From Deltaproteobacteria bacterium (lineage in GTDB: Bacteria > Desulfobacterota > Syntrophia > Syntrophales > UBA2185): 26,663 nucleotides of DNA. A program made the position numbers and the translations under genes. The stretch spans positions 1 through 26,663 of the forward strand of contig JAPLJQ010000377.1 in NCBI GenBank assembly GCA_026388495.1. The letters run 5' to 3'. The notes beneath the pieces were generated by a model. It was given only the letters and a program-made list of their open reading frames with translations. It was not told where the DNA came from and did not search any database. Numbering within the stretch: position 1 is the first letter of the stretch; every line of letters starts with the position of its first letter. Below, one piece after another: positions 8,415 to 15,425 of this stretch.

Positions 8415-8430
8415 TGGCATATGAATTGCA
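8415..8430 (+). promoter_or_regulatory. Sigma54 (RpoN) promoter for the flgF-flgJ operon
   Basis: TGGCATATGAATTGCA is a near-perfect -24/-12 element. GG and GC are separated by exactly 10 bases, and both conserved TGGCA and TTGCA boxes are intact. It is 31 bases upstream of the chosen flgF start. No activator binding site was recognised. The bases between flhX and this site (8325-8414) hold nothing else I can identify. Confidence 0.85.
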
Positions 8431-8461
8431 AATAAAATCGTAAAAAGTCTTGGAGAGTACG

Positions 8462-9175
8462 ATGAGTTACGACATTCCCACAGTTGCCGCTGCGATGGAT
8501 CAGAAAATTGTACAGCTTGACAACATGACCAACAATCTGGCCAATGCCGGAACACCCGGTTTCAAGACCCAGCACCTCCATGTTTTGAAAACCATTGAAG
8601 AAGGGTACAAAGCAAATGAAGTCTCCGCATCTGTAACCGGGATGTATGTGGATTTCTCCCAGGGAATCTCCCAGAAAACGGGCAATCCCCTCGACCTGCA
8701 TCTTCAGGGCGACGGGTTTTTTGTCGTGCAAACCAAGGAGGGACAGGCTTTCACCAGGAAAGGAGACTTCGCCATCAATAAGTCAAACCAAATCGTGACG
8801 CAGACTGGCGATCCCGTTATCGGCGACGGAGGGCCGATTACCCTGGGAAACGGCAAAGTTCATATCAGCCAGGACGGCTCCGTCTATGTAGATGAAAGCC
8901 AGGTCGGTAAGATTAAGATCGTTGATTTTACAAACAGAAAAACCCTGAGCCAGACCGGGGGCGGTTTGTACCGTGATCCCGGTGCAGCGGGCATGAAAAA
9001 AGTAGAGCAACCTCTCATCATGTCGGGCTTTATCGAATTGTCCAACGTGAACATCGTTAAAGAAATGGCAGAGATGATCGACATTCACCGATCATTCGAA
9101 GCCTATCAGAAGATCATCCAGACACTGACCGAACAGGACAAACTGACAACCGGCCGCGTAGGCCGCGTAGCCTAA
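8462..9175 (+). CDS. flgF: FlgF, proximal rod protein
   Basis: 237 aa. The ATG at 8462 is chosen because GGAG lies just upstream; an in-frame TTG at 8450 would overlap that site. The N-terminus has the rod/hook signature (D-N-M-T-N-N-L-A-N-A-G-T-P-G-F-K). The centre has L-D-L-H-L-Q-G-D-G-F-F-V-V and A-F-T-R-K-G-D-F. The C-terminus has E-L-S-N-V-N-I-V-K-E-M-A-E-M-I and R-S-F-E-A-Y-Q-K. These are shared by FlgF and FlgG. The shorter length and position before a longer, more canonical FlgG point to FlgF. It is exported without a cleaved signal peptide and forms part of the rod. It is first in the sigma54-driven rod and ring operon. Confidence 0.93.
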   Translation: MSYDIPTVAAAMDQKIVQLDNMTNNLANAGTPGFKTQHLHVLKTIEEGYKANEVSASVTGMYVDFSQGISQKTGNPLDLHLQGDGFFVVQTKEGQAFTRKGDFAINKSNQIVTQTGDPVIGDGGPITLGNGKVHISQDGSVYVDESQVGKIKIVDFTNRKTLSQTGGGLYRDPGAAGMKKVEQPLIMSGFIELSNVNIVKEMAEMIDIHRSFEAYQKIIQTLTEQDKLTTGRVGRVA

Positions 9176-9187
9176 AAGGAGGCAATC

Positions 9188-9973
9188 ATGATCAGGTCGC
9201 TATTTACCGCCGCAACAGGAATGACGGCGCAACAGATGGAACAGGATGTTATCGCCAACAATCTGGCCAATTTGAATACTTCGGGTTTCAAAAAGTCACG
9301 GGCCAATTTTCAGGATCTCATGTACCAGATTTTTTCAAAAGCGGGCGCCACCTCATCTACGGGTGTTCAGCTCCCGGCAGGCATCGAGATCGGCATGGGC
9401 GTCAAACCTGTTTCGACCCAGAAGATTTTCACCCAGGGCGATTTCCAGTCGACGGGAAACGCCTTCGACTGGTCAATCGAAGGGGACGGATTCTTTCAGA
9501 TCGACGACGGCAAAGGCGGCACAGCCTACACCCGCGCCGGCAACTTCAAGATCAATAAAGACGGCGCCATCTGCAACTCCGAGGGAATGCTGCTGACGCC
9601 GACCATTAGTGTGCCCCAGGGCACCGTGGTCGTCACGGTGGACAAGTCCGGTCAGATTACCGCGACGGACAGCAAGGGAACCATTACCACGATCGGGCAG
9701 CTTCAGATCGCAACGTTCATCAACCCTGTGGGTCTCTCCAGCATCGGCCGCAATCTCTACAACAAGACGGATGCTTCCGGTGACGCAAGCGTAGGGACCC
9801 CGAATGTTGACGGCAAGGGGGCGATCACACAGTATTTTCTGGAGATGTCCAATGTCAACGTCATCGAAGAGATGGTCAAGATGATCACCGGACAGAGGGC
9901 CTACGAGATCAACTCCAAGGCTATTCAGACGGCCGACACCATGCTTTCGATCATTAACGGTCTGAAGAGGTAA
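9188..9973 (+). CDS. flgG: FlgG, distal rod protein
   Basis: 261 aa, the standard FlgG length, starting at an ATG with AAAAGGAGG directly upstream. It begins M-I-R-S-L-F-T-A-A-T-G-M-T-A-Q-Q and has N-N-L-A-N-L-N-T-S-G-F-K-K. The middle has W-S-I-E-G-D-G-F-F-Q-I and Y-T-R-A-G-N-F-K. It ends with M-S-N-V-N-V-I-E-E-M-V-K-M-I-T-G-Q-R-A-Y-E-I-N-S-K-A-I-Q-T-A-D. All are hallmark FlgG features. It forms the distal rod passing through the P and L rings encoded just downstream. Confidence 0.97.
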   Translation: MIRSLFTAATGMTAQQMEQDVIANNLANLNTSGFKKSRANFQDLMYQIFSKAGATSSTGVQLPAGIEIGMGVKPVSTQKIFTQGDFQSTGNAFDWSIEGDGFFQIDDGKGGTAYTRAGNFKINKDGAICNSEGMLLTPTISVPQGTVVVTVDKSGQITATDSKGTITTIGQLQIATFINPVGLSSIGRNLYNKTDASGDASVGTPNVDGKGAITQYFLEMSNVNVIEEMVKMITGQRAYEINSKAIQTADTMLSIINGLKR

Positions 9974-9976
9974 CCC

Positions 9977-10684
9977 GTGAAACGCGCCCACTTTCTCACA
10001 AGTGTCATTATTTCCCTGATTTTTTCCGCGACATCTTCCTTTGCATTCGATACCAGGCCTCCTCAGATTCAGGATGCCGTCCGGAACTATATAGAGGCCA
10101 ACATGCCATGGCCACTGGGGACGGCACGGGTGAGCTTTCTGTCCATGGAGACGGAAACCGTTCCACAGGGCAAATATGTCACCATGCGGGTGGACCCTCC
10201 CGGTAATGAGGATTTTATCGGAGACATGGTATTTATTGTCAGGATATTCAGGGGGGGGAACTTCTTCAGAACGGAAACGGTCAGAACGAGGATCGAGGTC
10301 CTCCATGATATGGTGATTGCGACAAGGACGCTGACGTCCGGAACCGTTCTGAAGGACAGGGATATCAAAACCGTCCGTAAATGGGTCCACAGGATTCAAC
10401 CGCAGACCCTTTCTTCCCCGGACATGGCAAGGGGAAGGCGGATGACTGGCCAGGCCAGGCCGGGCATGGAAATTACCGCTAATATGCTGAAAGACGTGCC
10501 GCTGGTTCAGAGGGGTAAAATCGTGAAGATTATCTTCGACAGCGGGCTGATGCGGATCGTTACAGTCGGCATGCCGGAAGAAGACGGCATGGCCGGAGCC
10601 ATCATCCGGGTCAGAAACGTCACGTCGAACAAAATCATCTACGCCAGGATCCTTGGGGATTCCCTGGTCGGTATCGACATTTAA
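9977..10684 (+). CDS. flgA: FlgA, P-ring assembly chaperone
   Basis: 235 aa from GTG at 9977, three bases after the flgG stop, with GAGG overlapping the end of flgG. A Sec signal peptide is clear: basic K-R, a hydrophobic stretch to about residue 20, then S-S-F-A before F-D. The mature part ends in a SAF-like domain (A-T-R-T-L-T-S-G-T-V-L-K-D-R-D and G-M-E-I-T-A-N-M-L), typical of FlgA. FlgA acts in the periplasm to help FlgI form the P ring around the rod. The adjacent flgH and flgI agree with this. Confidence 0.93.
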   Translation: MKRAHFLTSVIISLIFSATSSFAFDTRPPQIQDAVRNYIEANMPWPLGTARVSFLSMETETVPQGKYVTMRVDPPGNEDFIGDMVFIVRIFRGGNFFRTETVRTRIEVLHDMVIATRTLTSGTVLKDRDIKTVRKWVHRIQPQTLSSPDMARGRRMTGQARPGMEITANMLKDVPLVQRGKIVKIIFDSGLMRIVTVGMPEEDGMAGAIIRVRNVTSNKIIYARILGDSLVGIDI

Positions 10685-10693
10685 GGAGGAATC

Positions 10694-11389
10694 ATGTGCC
10701 GGAGGCTGACCATCTTTATTGCGTGCGCTTGCATTCTTTGTAGCTTCTCTGCCTGCGCGACCCGTCCGGACAGCGTACGTCCCGAGGCGAACCTGCAGCC
10801 GGTTCCGGTCGTTAAACCCAGTTACTCTCCTGGATCGCTCTGGCCTGGTGAAAATTCCCGGAACTCGCTTTTCGCCGATAACAAAGCCCGTTACGTGAAC
10901 GATATCGTCACGATCATCGTCGATGAATCATCGAGCGGGCAGAACAAGGCCAGCACCAATTCAAGCCGGGACACCAAAACCAACGCAGGGATCAGCGCAC
11001 TGCTCGGCATTGACACCTCCATCCTTAACGCCAATCCAAGCATGGGTCCCTCCATCTCCGTGGGTGGTACGACTGCAAACTCCCTCAAGGGGACAGGCGA
11101 TACGTCCCGGGGCGGAACGCTGCAGGCCCGGATCACAGCCAAGGTGGTTCGGGTGCTCGACAACGGCAATCTCCTGCTTGAAGGAAGGCGTCAGATGACG
11201 CTCAATGAGGAGGACCAGTTCATCGTTATCACCGGCATCGTCAGGCCGGAAGATATCACGGCAGACAACCTGGTCTCATCCTCACAGATCGCGGATGCGC
11301 GTATTGTTTATACGGGTAATGGCGTCCTGCACGACAAGCAGCGTCCGGGCTGGCTGACACGTATTTTAGATTGGGGGTGGCCGTTCTGA
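10694..11389 (+). CDS. flgH: FlgH, L-ring lipoprotein
   Basis: 231 aa with TAAGGAGGAATC before the ATG. The signal peptide ends in a lipobox F-S-A-C (acylated Cys21), so the protein is an outer-membrane lipoprotein. FlgH features follow: S-L-W, N-S-L-F-A-D-N-K-A-R-Y-V-N-D-I-V-T-I-I-V-D-E-S-S-S-G, and a C-terminal half with V-L-D-N-G-N-L-L-L-E-G-R-R-Q-M-T and V-R-P-E-D-I. It forms the outer-membrane bushing for the rod. Its stop codon overlaps the flgI start by one base. Confidence 0.97.
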   Translation: MCRRLTIFIACACILCSFSACATRPDSVRPEANLQPVPVVKPSYSPGSLWPGENSRNSLFADNKARYVNDIVTIIVDESSSGQNKASTNSSRDTKTNAGISALLGIDTSILNANPSMGPSISVGGTTANSLKGTGDTSRGGTLQARITAKVVRVLDNGNLLLEGRRQMTLNEEDQFIVITGIVRPEDITADNLVSSSQIADARIVYTGNGVLHDKQRPGWLTRILDWGWPF

Positions 11390-12546
11390 TGAAAAGATAC
11401 CTGATTTTATCCGTCATTTTTCTGCTCGTCTCTTCCGTGGCTTATGCGGCGAGGATCAAGGATATCGCCGGCATCGGCGGGGTCCGCGAGAACCAGTTGA
11501 TCGGCTACGGACTGGTGGTCGGGCTGATGGGTACGGGCGACGATGTGAAAAATGGCTTCACCAAGGAAACCATCGCCAACATGCTTAGCCGCCATGGCAT
11601 GTCCATGAGGGGCAGGGACCCAAAGGCGAAAAATGTCGCCGCCGTGATGGTCACTGCCAAACTGCCGCCCTTTGCCAAAACCGGCACCCGAATAGACGTC
11701 ACGGTTTCCTCCATGGGCGACGCGACAAGCCTCCAGGGTGGAACGCTGATGATGTCGCCGCTACGGGCTGCGGACGGTGAGGTTTATGCAGTGGCCCAGG
11801 GGGCTCTGGTACTGGGAGGCTTTTCCGCAGGCGGCGCCAATGCGAGCGTGACCAAGAACCAGACCAACGTAGCTATCATCGCAAATGGCGCGCTGGTGGA
11901 ACGTGAAGTGAAATACACTGTCTTCGGACAGGAGAGAAAATTTACGATCAACCTCTTCCAGCCGGATTTCACCACGGCAAAGCGGCTGGCCGATGCCGTC
12001 ACAGGTAAATTTCAGGGCACGGAAGCTAAAGCTGTCGATTCATCCACGGTCCTGGTCAATCTGGGCTCCTCTTTTGCGGGCAACATCGTGGAAAGGATCT
12101 CCGACCTGGAAAACATAGATGTGTCGGTGGACAATGTCGCGGTTGTCGTCATGAACGAAAAGACGGGCACGGTCGTCATGGGTGAGAACGTGCGGATTTC
12201 CACTGTCGCCATTGCGCACGGCAACCTCAGCATTCAGATCAAAGAAGATGTGAAAGTTTCGCAGCCTCTGCCGTTCTCGCCAAAACCCCCCGACGGCAGC
12301 AAGCAGACAAGGAACAAGAAAGACGGTACCATCGTCGCACCGGGCGGCCAGACGGTTGTCACCAAAGATACCTCCGTTACTGCCACGGAAGAAAAGAAGC
12401 AACTGATGGTTGTCCCCCGCGGCGTCACTATCCAGGATGTGGTCATGGCTCTGAACGCAATCGGTGTCACACCGCGTGACCTGATCACGATCATCCAGAC
12501 CATCAAAGCGGCAGGCGCGCTTCAGGCGGATCTCCGGATTATCTGA
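11389..12546 (+). CDS. flgI: FlgI, P-ring protein
   Basis: 385 aa. The ATG at 11389 is chosen because it gives a clean Sec signal peptide (M-K-R-Y-L, hydrophobic core, S-V-A-Y-A-A) and overlaps the flgH stop as TGATG; a TTG 18 bases earlier is rejected. Conserved FlgI stretches are R-I-K-D-I-A-G-I-G-G-V-R-E-N-Q-L-I-G-Y-G-L-V-V-G-L, then G-T-G-D, S-S-M-G-D-A-T-S-L-Q-G-G and S-P-L-R-A-A-D-G. It assembles as the periplasmic ring around FlgG with FlgA help. Length and ends are normal for the family. Confidence 0.97.
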   Translation: MKRYLILSVIFLLVSSVAYAARIKDIAGIGGVRENQLIGYGLVVGLMGTGDDVKNGFTKETIANMLSRHGMSMRGRDPKAKNVAAVMVTAKLPPFAKTGTRIDVTVSSMGDATSLQGGTLMMSPLRAADGEVYAVAQGALVLGGFSAGGANASVTKNQTNVAIIANGALVEREVKYTVFGQERKFTINLFQPDFTTAKRLADAVTGKFQGTEAKAVDSSTVLVNLGSSFAGNIVERISDLENIDVSVDNVAVVVMNEKTGTVVMGENVRISTVAIAHGNLSIQIKEDVKVSQPLPFSPKPPDGSKQTRNKKDGTIVAPGGQTVVTKDTSVTATEEKKQLMVVPRGVTIQDVVMALNAIGVTPRDLITIIQTIKAAGALQADLRII

Positions 12547-12550
12547 TATT

Positions 12551-12874
12551 ATGGATAAAATAACTCCGAATATGTCAGCGGATCCAAAACCCGGAAAAAC
12601 ATCACCAGGGGGGAAAACGACGGATCCGGCGCGAGAAACAAAACTGAAAAAGGCCTGCGCCGATTTCGAATCCATGCTGGTTTATCAGCTTCTTAAAACA
12701 ATGAGGCAGACCATACCAAAGAGTGGAGTTTTGAGCGGTTCCGATGGTAAAGATACCTATGAAATGATGTTTGATCAAAAGGTAGCGGACGAGGTGGCGA
12801 GAAAGGGACAGGGATTGGGGCTGCAAAAAATGCTTTACAATCAGATTTCAAAACAATATTTAAAGAAAGATTAA
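12551..12874 (+). CDS. flgJ: FlgJ-type rod-binding protein (no muramidase domain)
   Basis: 107 aa. It has the rod-binding domain of FlgJ: K-L-K-K-A-C-A-D-F-E-S-M-L-V-Y-Q-L-L-K-T-M-R-Q-T-I-P and Y-E-M-M-F-D-Q-K-V-A-D-E-V-A. The peptidoglycan-hydrolase half found in enteric FlgJ is absent, as is common in this lineage, so another lytic enzyme probably opens the wall for the rod. It starts four bases after flgI, with no obvious Shine-Dalgarno, so coupling is likely. Its TAA stop is the first part of the -35 box of the next promoter. Confidence 0.9.
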   Translation: MDKITPNMSADPKPGKTSPGGKTTDPARETKLKKACADFESMLVYQLLKTMRQTIPKSGVLSGSDGKDTYEMMFDQKVADEVARKGQGLGLQKMLYNQISKQYLKKD

Positions 12875-12899
12875 AGTTTTAAGCGGCAAATGCCGATAA
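12872..12899 (+). promoter_or_regulatory. Sigma28 (FliA) promoter for flgM-flgN-flgK-flgL-csrA-fliW
   Basis: TAAAGTTT (12872-12879) and GCCGATAA (12892-12899) both match the flagellar sigma consensus exactly. The gap between them is 12 bases rather than the 11 of enteric promoters. The first three bases are the flgJ stop codon. The expected start near 12906 leaves a leader of about 195 bases before flgM. Confidence 0.88.
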
Positions 12900-12979
12900 T
12901 TGTAGTAAATCATCATGATCCGTGGGGAACCACAAAGACATGAGAATGGCTACTCTCTCACTTATGCCCTGAAATTTTC

Positions 12980-13071
12980 ATTCCCGCCCCCGACAAGTAC
13001 TCTCGAGGGCAGACTCCTGCGGGAATCCATTAAAGGGCTGGATTCCGGATCACGTCCGGAATGACATTTCG
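12980..13071 (+). repeat. Dispersed palindromic intergenic repeat in the flgM leader
   Basis: Two nested inverted repeats lie here. ATTCCCGC (12980-12987) pairs with GCGGGAAT (13019-13026), and ATTCCGGA (13042-13049) pairs perfectly with TCCGGAAT (13055-13062) across a 5-base loop. The wording (GGATTCC ... GGAATGACA) resembles the short non-coding palindromes scattered between genes in many proteobacterial genomes. It lies inside the sigma28-transcribed leader of flgM. Outer limits are approximate. Confidence 0.6.
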
Positions 13072-13099
13072 TACTAAGGCAAAGCCGGGAAGGTGTTTT

Positions 13100-13402
13100 A
13101 TGATTTCCAAGATAAATGATACTTCTACACAAGTGATCCAGCAGTACCAGAAGAATGAACTCACCAAAAATGAGTCTGACAAGCCCATTGGCGCCGCACA
13201 AGCGGTAACAGAGACGGTCGATCTTTCCACCAGTGCTAAGGACATCCAGAAGATCAAGCAGATTGTCGATCAAACTCCCGATATTCGCGAAGAAAAAGTT
13301 CTGGAACTGAAGCGTCAGATCGACAGCGGCAACTACACGGTAAATTCGGAGAAAATCGCCGAAAAAATGGTGGGTGAATCCCTGATTGACATTATCGCAT
13401 AG
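13100..13402 (+). CDS. flgM: FlgM, anti-sigma28 factor
   Basis: 100 aa from the ATG at 13100, with AAGGTG upstream; an upstream in-frame ATG at 13061 falls inside the repeat and is rejected. FlgM features are M-I-S-K-I-N at the start, a disordered polar N-terminal half, then V-D-L-S-T-S-A-K-D-I-Q-K-I-K and the C-terminal sigma-binding part V-L-E-L-K-R-Q-I-D-S-G-N-Y-T-V-N-S-E-K-I-A-E-K-M-V. FlgM holds FliA inactive until the completed hook exports it. Transcription from a sigma28 promoter makes a feedback loop. Confidence 0.94.
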   Translation: MISKINDTSTQVIQQYQKNELTKNESDKPIGAAQAVTETVDLSTSAKDIQKIKQIVDQTPDIREEKVLELKRQIDSGNYTVNSEKIAEKMVGESLIDIIA

Positions 13403-13435
13403 GGACATCTTTTTGTAAAATATGCATGTATTAAT

Positions 13436-13454
13436 GTCACTTCGAACGAAGTGA
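13436..13454 (+). repeat. Short palindromic repeat, copy 1 (upstream of flgN)
   Basis: TCACTTCG and CGAAGTGA form an 8-bp perfect hairpin with a 2-base loop. Its reverse complement matches the element at 16633-16651 in 17 of 19 positions. It occupies the flgM-flgN gap, ending about 32 bases before the flgN start. Confidence 0.6.
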
Positions 13455-13486
13455 GAAATCTTAGTGAGGATTGTCCACAAAACGCC

Positions 13487-13996
13487 ATGAACAAAGATCT
13501 CGATTTTCTGTATAACTCGCTGTTATTATCCATGGGGCAGGAGTATGAACATTCTCGGGAACTCCTGAAAACCATTGAGGAAGAAGCACATGTTCTAAAA
13601 AAGTGCGTCTTGGCGGATATCCTCGATTTCAACACAAGAAAAGAAAGGGTGCTCCTTTCTTTAAATATGGCGCAAGAAATGCGGATGGGTGAGATAAAGA
13701 AAATCATTTCTCACCTCAATCTCGATGAACCTGTATCCATGACACAACTCGTCGCATACGCACAAAACCATACCCGGCAGAATCTGATTGATTATCAGGA
13801 AAAATTTGCCGGACTGATCACCCGGATTGAAAAAATCAATGAAAACAACAAAGAACTGATTAGCTTCTCCCTGTCCCATATAACAAATACACTTAATTAT
13901 ATCAATATCTTGACATCTTCAAACCCCCACTACGACCGGTACGGTCAAATTAAGGCCGGATATTTGCAAGGCAAGGTGATATCAAGGGAGAGTTAG
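13487..13996 (+). CDS. flgN: FlgN-like chaperone for FlgK and FlgL
   Basis: 169 aa from ATG at 13487; a GTG at 13451 lies inside the palindrome and is less likely. It is almost entirely alpha-helical, with no membrane segment. It contains L-L-K-T-I-E-E-E-A-H-V-L-K-K-C-V, D-F-N-T-R-K-E-R-V-L and a C-terminal helix around N-T-L-N-Y-I-N-I-L, then Y-D-R-Y-G-Q-I-K. This matches the FlgN fold. Position between flgM and flgK is the standard flgMNKL order. It would keep the hook-junction proteins export-competent in the cytoplasm. Confidence 0.88.
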   Translation: MNKDLDFLYNSLLLSMGQEYEHSRELLKTIEEEAHVLKKCVLADILDFNTRKERVLLSLNMAQEMRMGEIKKIISHLNLDEPVSMTQLVAYAQNHTRQNLIDYQEKFAGLITRIEKINENNKELISFSLSHITNTLNYINILTSSNPHYDRYGQIKAGYLQGKVISRES

Positions 13997-14028
13997 TAAA
14001 CTCACTCCCGATTATGGAGGTATCAGCA

Positions 14029-15414
14029 ATGTCGATCACCAGCCTTTTATTCACAGTCAGGGATTCCCTGCTTGCTAACCAGATGGCTATCGACATCACC
14101 GGCGCCAACGTCGCCAATGTGAACACACCCGGCTACACGCGGCAGCGGACGAACATGGAATCCCTCAGCAATGTGGACGTCAAAAATGCCTCTGCCCAGA
14201 TCGGCGTCAGTGTCAACCGGATCGAGCGAATCTATGACCGCTACATCGAATCGCAGGTCGTCGAGCAACGGCAGAAAAGCGGCTACAGTGACACCATGCT
14301 GCAGGGACTGCAGAGCATCTCGCCCATCCTCGACGACACACAGGGCGGAGGGATCAGCGACCAGCTGAACAAATTCTGGTCTGCCTGGGAAAACCTGTCC
14401 AGCAACCCGGCCGGAAAAGTGGAAAAAAGCGCCCTGCTTACCATCGCCGAAGATCTTACCGGAACACTTGCTTCCTACAAGCGTGACCTCGACACCATCA
14501 GTACGGATATGAACCGCAACATCGCCGACGTCGTCTCGCAGATAAACGGTAAAGCCGACGAGATCAGCGACCTGAACGAAAAGATCATCACCACGGGGGG
14601 CGGTGACAATGGAAACAAGAACGACCTCATGGACAAACGTTCCGAGGCACTGAGGGAACTGGCTGCCCTGGTCGACATCAACCAGATTGAAAATCCCGAC
14701 GGCACCATCAATGTGTACCTGTCAAACGGGGATTCGTTAGTACGGGACCAAAGCAGCCAGCACTTGAGCGTTCAACTTGTAAACGCCCAAAGCAACGTCT
14801 ACTCCGCCAGCACACCAGATGAGCCGATCAACAGCGCCCTGACCAAAGGCAAGCTCGGCGCCTATATTGAACTTCAAACAGTGGTCGTTCCAGAATACGT
14901 TGATTCTATTAACAGTTTCACAATCGCCTTCTCGGACCGCGTGAACGCACTTCACAGCAGCGGATTCGATGCCTACAAAAACACCGGCGTCAACTTCTTT
15001 ACAATCACGGACGAGGACAACGCAGCCGGCACCATCGGGGTCAACAGCGCCATCGCCTCCGATATCGGCAGAATCGCCTGCTCCCTGACCGTCTCGGGAG
15101 ACGGTGACAACGCGAGCAAGATCGCTTCTGTCCAGTACGAACTGCTCATGGACGACAATACATCGACACTCAATGGTTTCCTCGCCTCCATGGTTGGACA
15201 AATCGGGCTTCAGGTGGCCACCGCCAAAACGGACAATGACCACCAGAGCGTACTCATGAACCACCTGAGCAACCAGCGGGAGGCCGTTTCCGGTGTTTCC
15301 ATCGACGAAGAGATGATCATGCTGATAAAGTACCAGATGGGCTACACCACTGCGGGCAAGCTTTGCCAGACGGTGGACGAGATGCTGGATACCCTGATGG
15401 GCCTTGTAAAGTAA
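14029..15414 (+). CDS. flgK: FlgK, hook-filament junction protein 1
   Basis: 461 aa. The ATG at 14029 has TGGAGG upstream; the ATG at 14014 overlaps that site and is rejected. It begins M-S-I-T-S-L-L-F and has A-N-V-A-N-V-N-T-P-G-Y-T-R-Q near residue 35. The FlgK core G-G-G-D-N-G-N-K-N-D-L-M-D-K-R-S-E-A-L-R-E-L is present. The C-terminus has V-S-G-V-S-I-D-E-E-M-I-M-L-I-K-Y-Q and a final helix with D-E-M-L-D-T-L-M, as in other FlgK proteins. It is the first junction layer on the hook, exported late. flgL follows after 11 bases. Confidence 0.97.
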   Translation: MSITSLLFTVRDSLLANQMAIDITGANVANVNTPGYTRQRTNMESLSNVDVKNASAQIGVSVNRIERIYDRYIESQVVEQRQKSGYSDTMLQGLQSISPILDDTQGGGISDQLNKFWSAWENLSSNPAGKVEKSALLTIAEDLTGTLASYKRDLDTISTDMNRNIADVVSQINGKADEISDLNEKIITTGGGDNGNKNDLMDKRSEALRELAALVDINQIENPDGTINVYLSNGDSLVRDQSSQHLSVQLVNAQSNVYSASTPDEPINSALTKGKLGAYIELQTVVVPEYVDSINSFTIAFSDRVNALHSSGFDAYKNTGVNFFTITDEDNAAGTIGVNSAIASDIGRIACSLTVSGDGDNASKIASVQYELLMDDNTSTLNGFLASMVGQIGLQVATAKTDNDHQSVLMNHLSNQREAVSGVSIDEEMIMLIKYQMGYTTAGKLCQTVDEMLDTLMGLVK

Positions 15415-15425
15415 GGGGAAAGACT

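Noticed and set aside
8450..8461. An in-frame TTG start for flgF, 12 bases upstream
   Set aside because: The TTG overlaps the Shine-Dalgarno GGAG that serves the ATG at 8462, and the family N-terminus begins at that ATG.
9473..10399. A 308-codon open frame on the minus strand across flgG and flgA
   Set aside because: It lies entirely opposite well-identified genes, its product is His/Arg/Asp-rich with no recognisable domain, and no ribosome site is evident. It is a shadow of plus-strand codon bias.
10872..10879. A perfect GCCGATAA (sigma28 -10 box) inside flgH
   Set aside because: No TAAA-like -35 lies 15 or 16 bases upstream, and it is within a conserved coding stretch (A-D-N-K-A-R-Y), so it is a codon coincidence.
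12040..12675. A 211-codon minus-strand open frame opposite flgI and flgJ
   Set aside because: Opposite conserved genes, with a low-complexity Asp/Gly/His composition typical of antisense shadows.
12551..12874. flgJ as a truncated gene, because the muramidase half is missing
   Set aside because: The short form with only the rod-binding domain is normal in many bacteria outside the enterics, and the stop and downstream promoter are intact.
15063..15076. A palindromic TCCGATATCGG inside flgK, looking like a regulatory site or a sigma28 -10
   Set aside because: It is within a coding region, has no -35 partner, and an 11-base near-palindrome is expected by chance in a window of this size.
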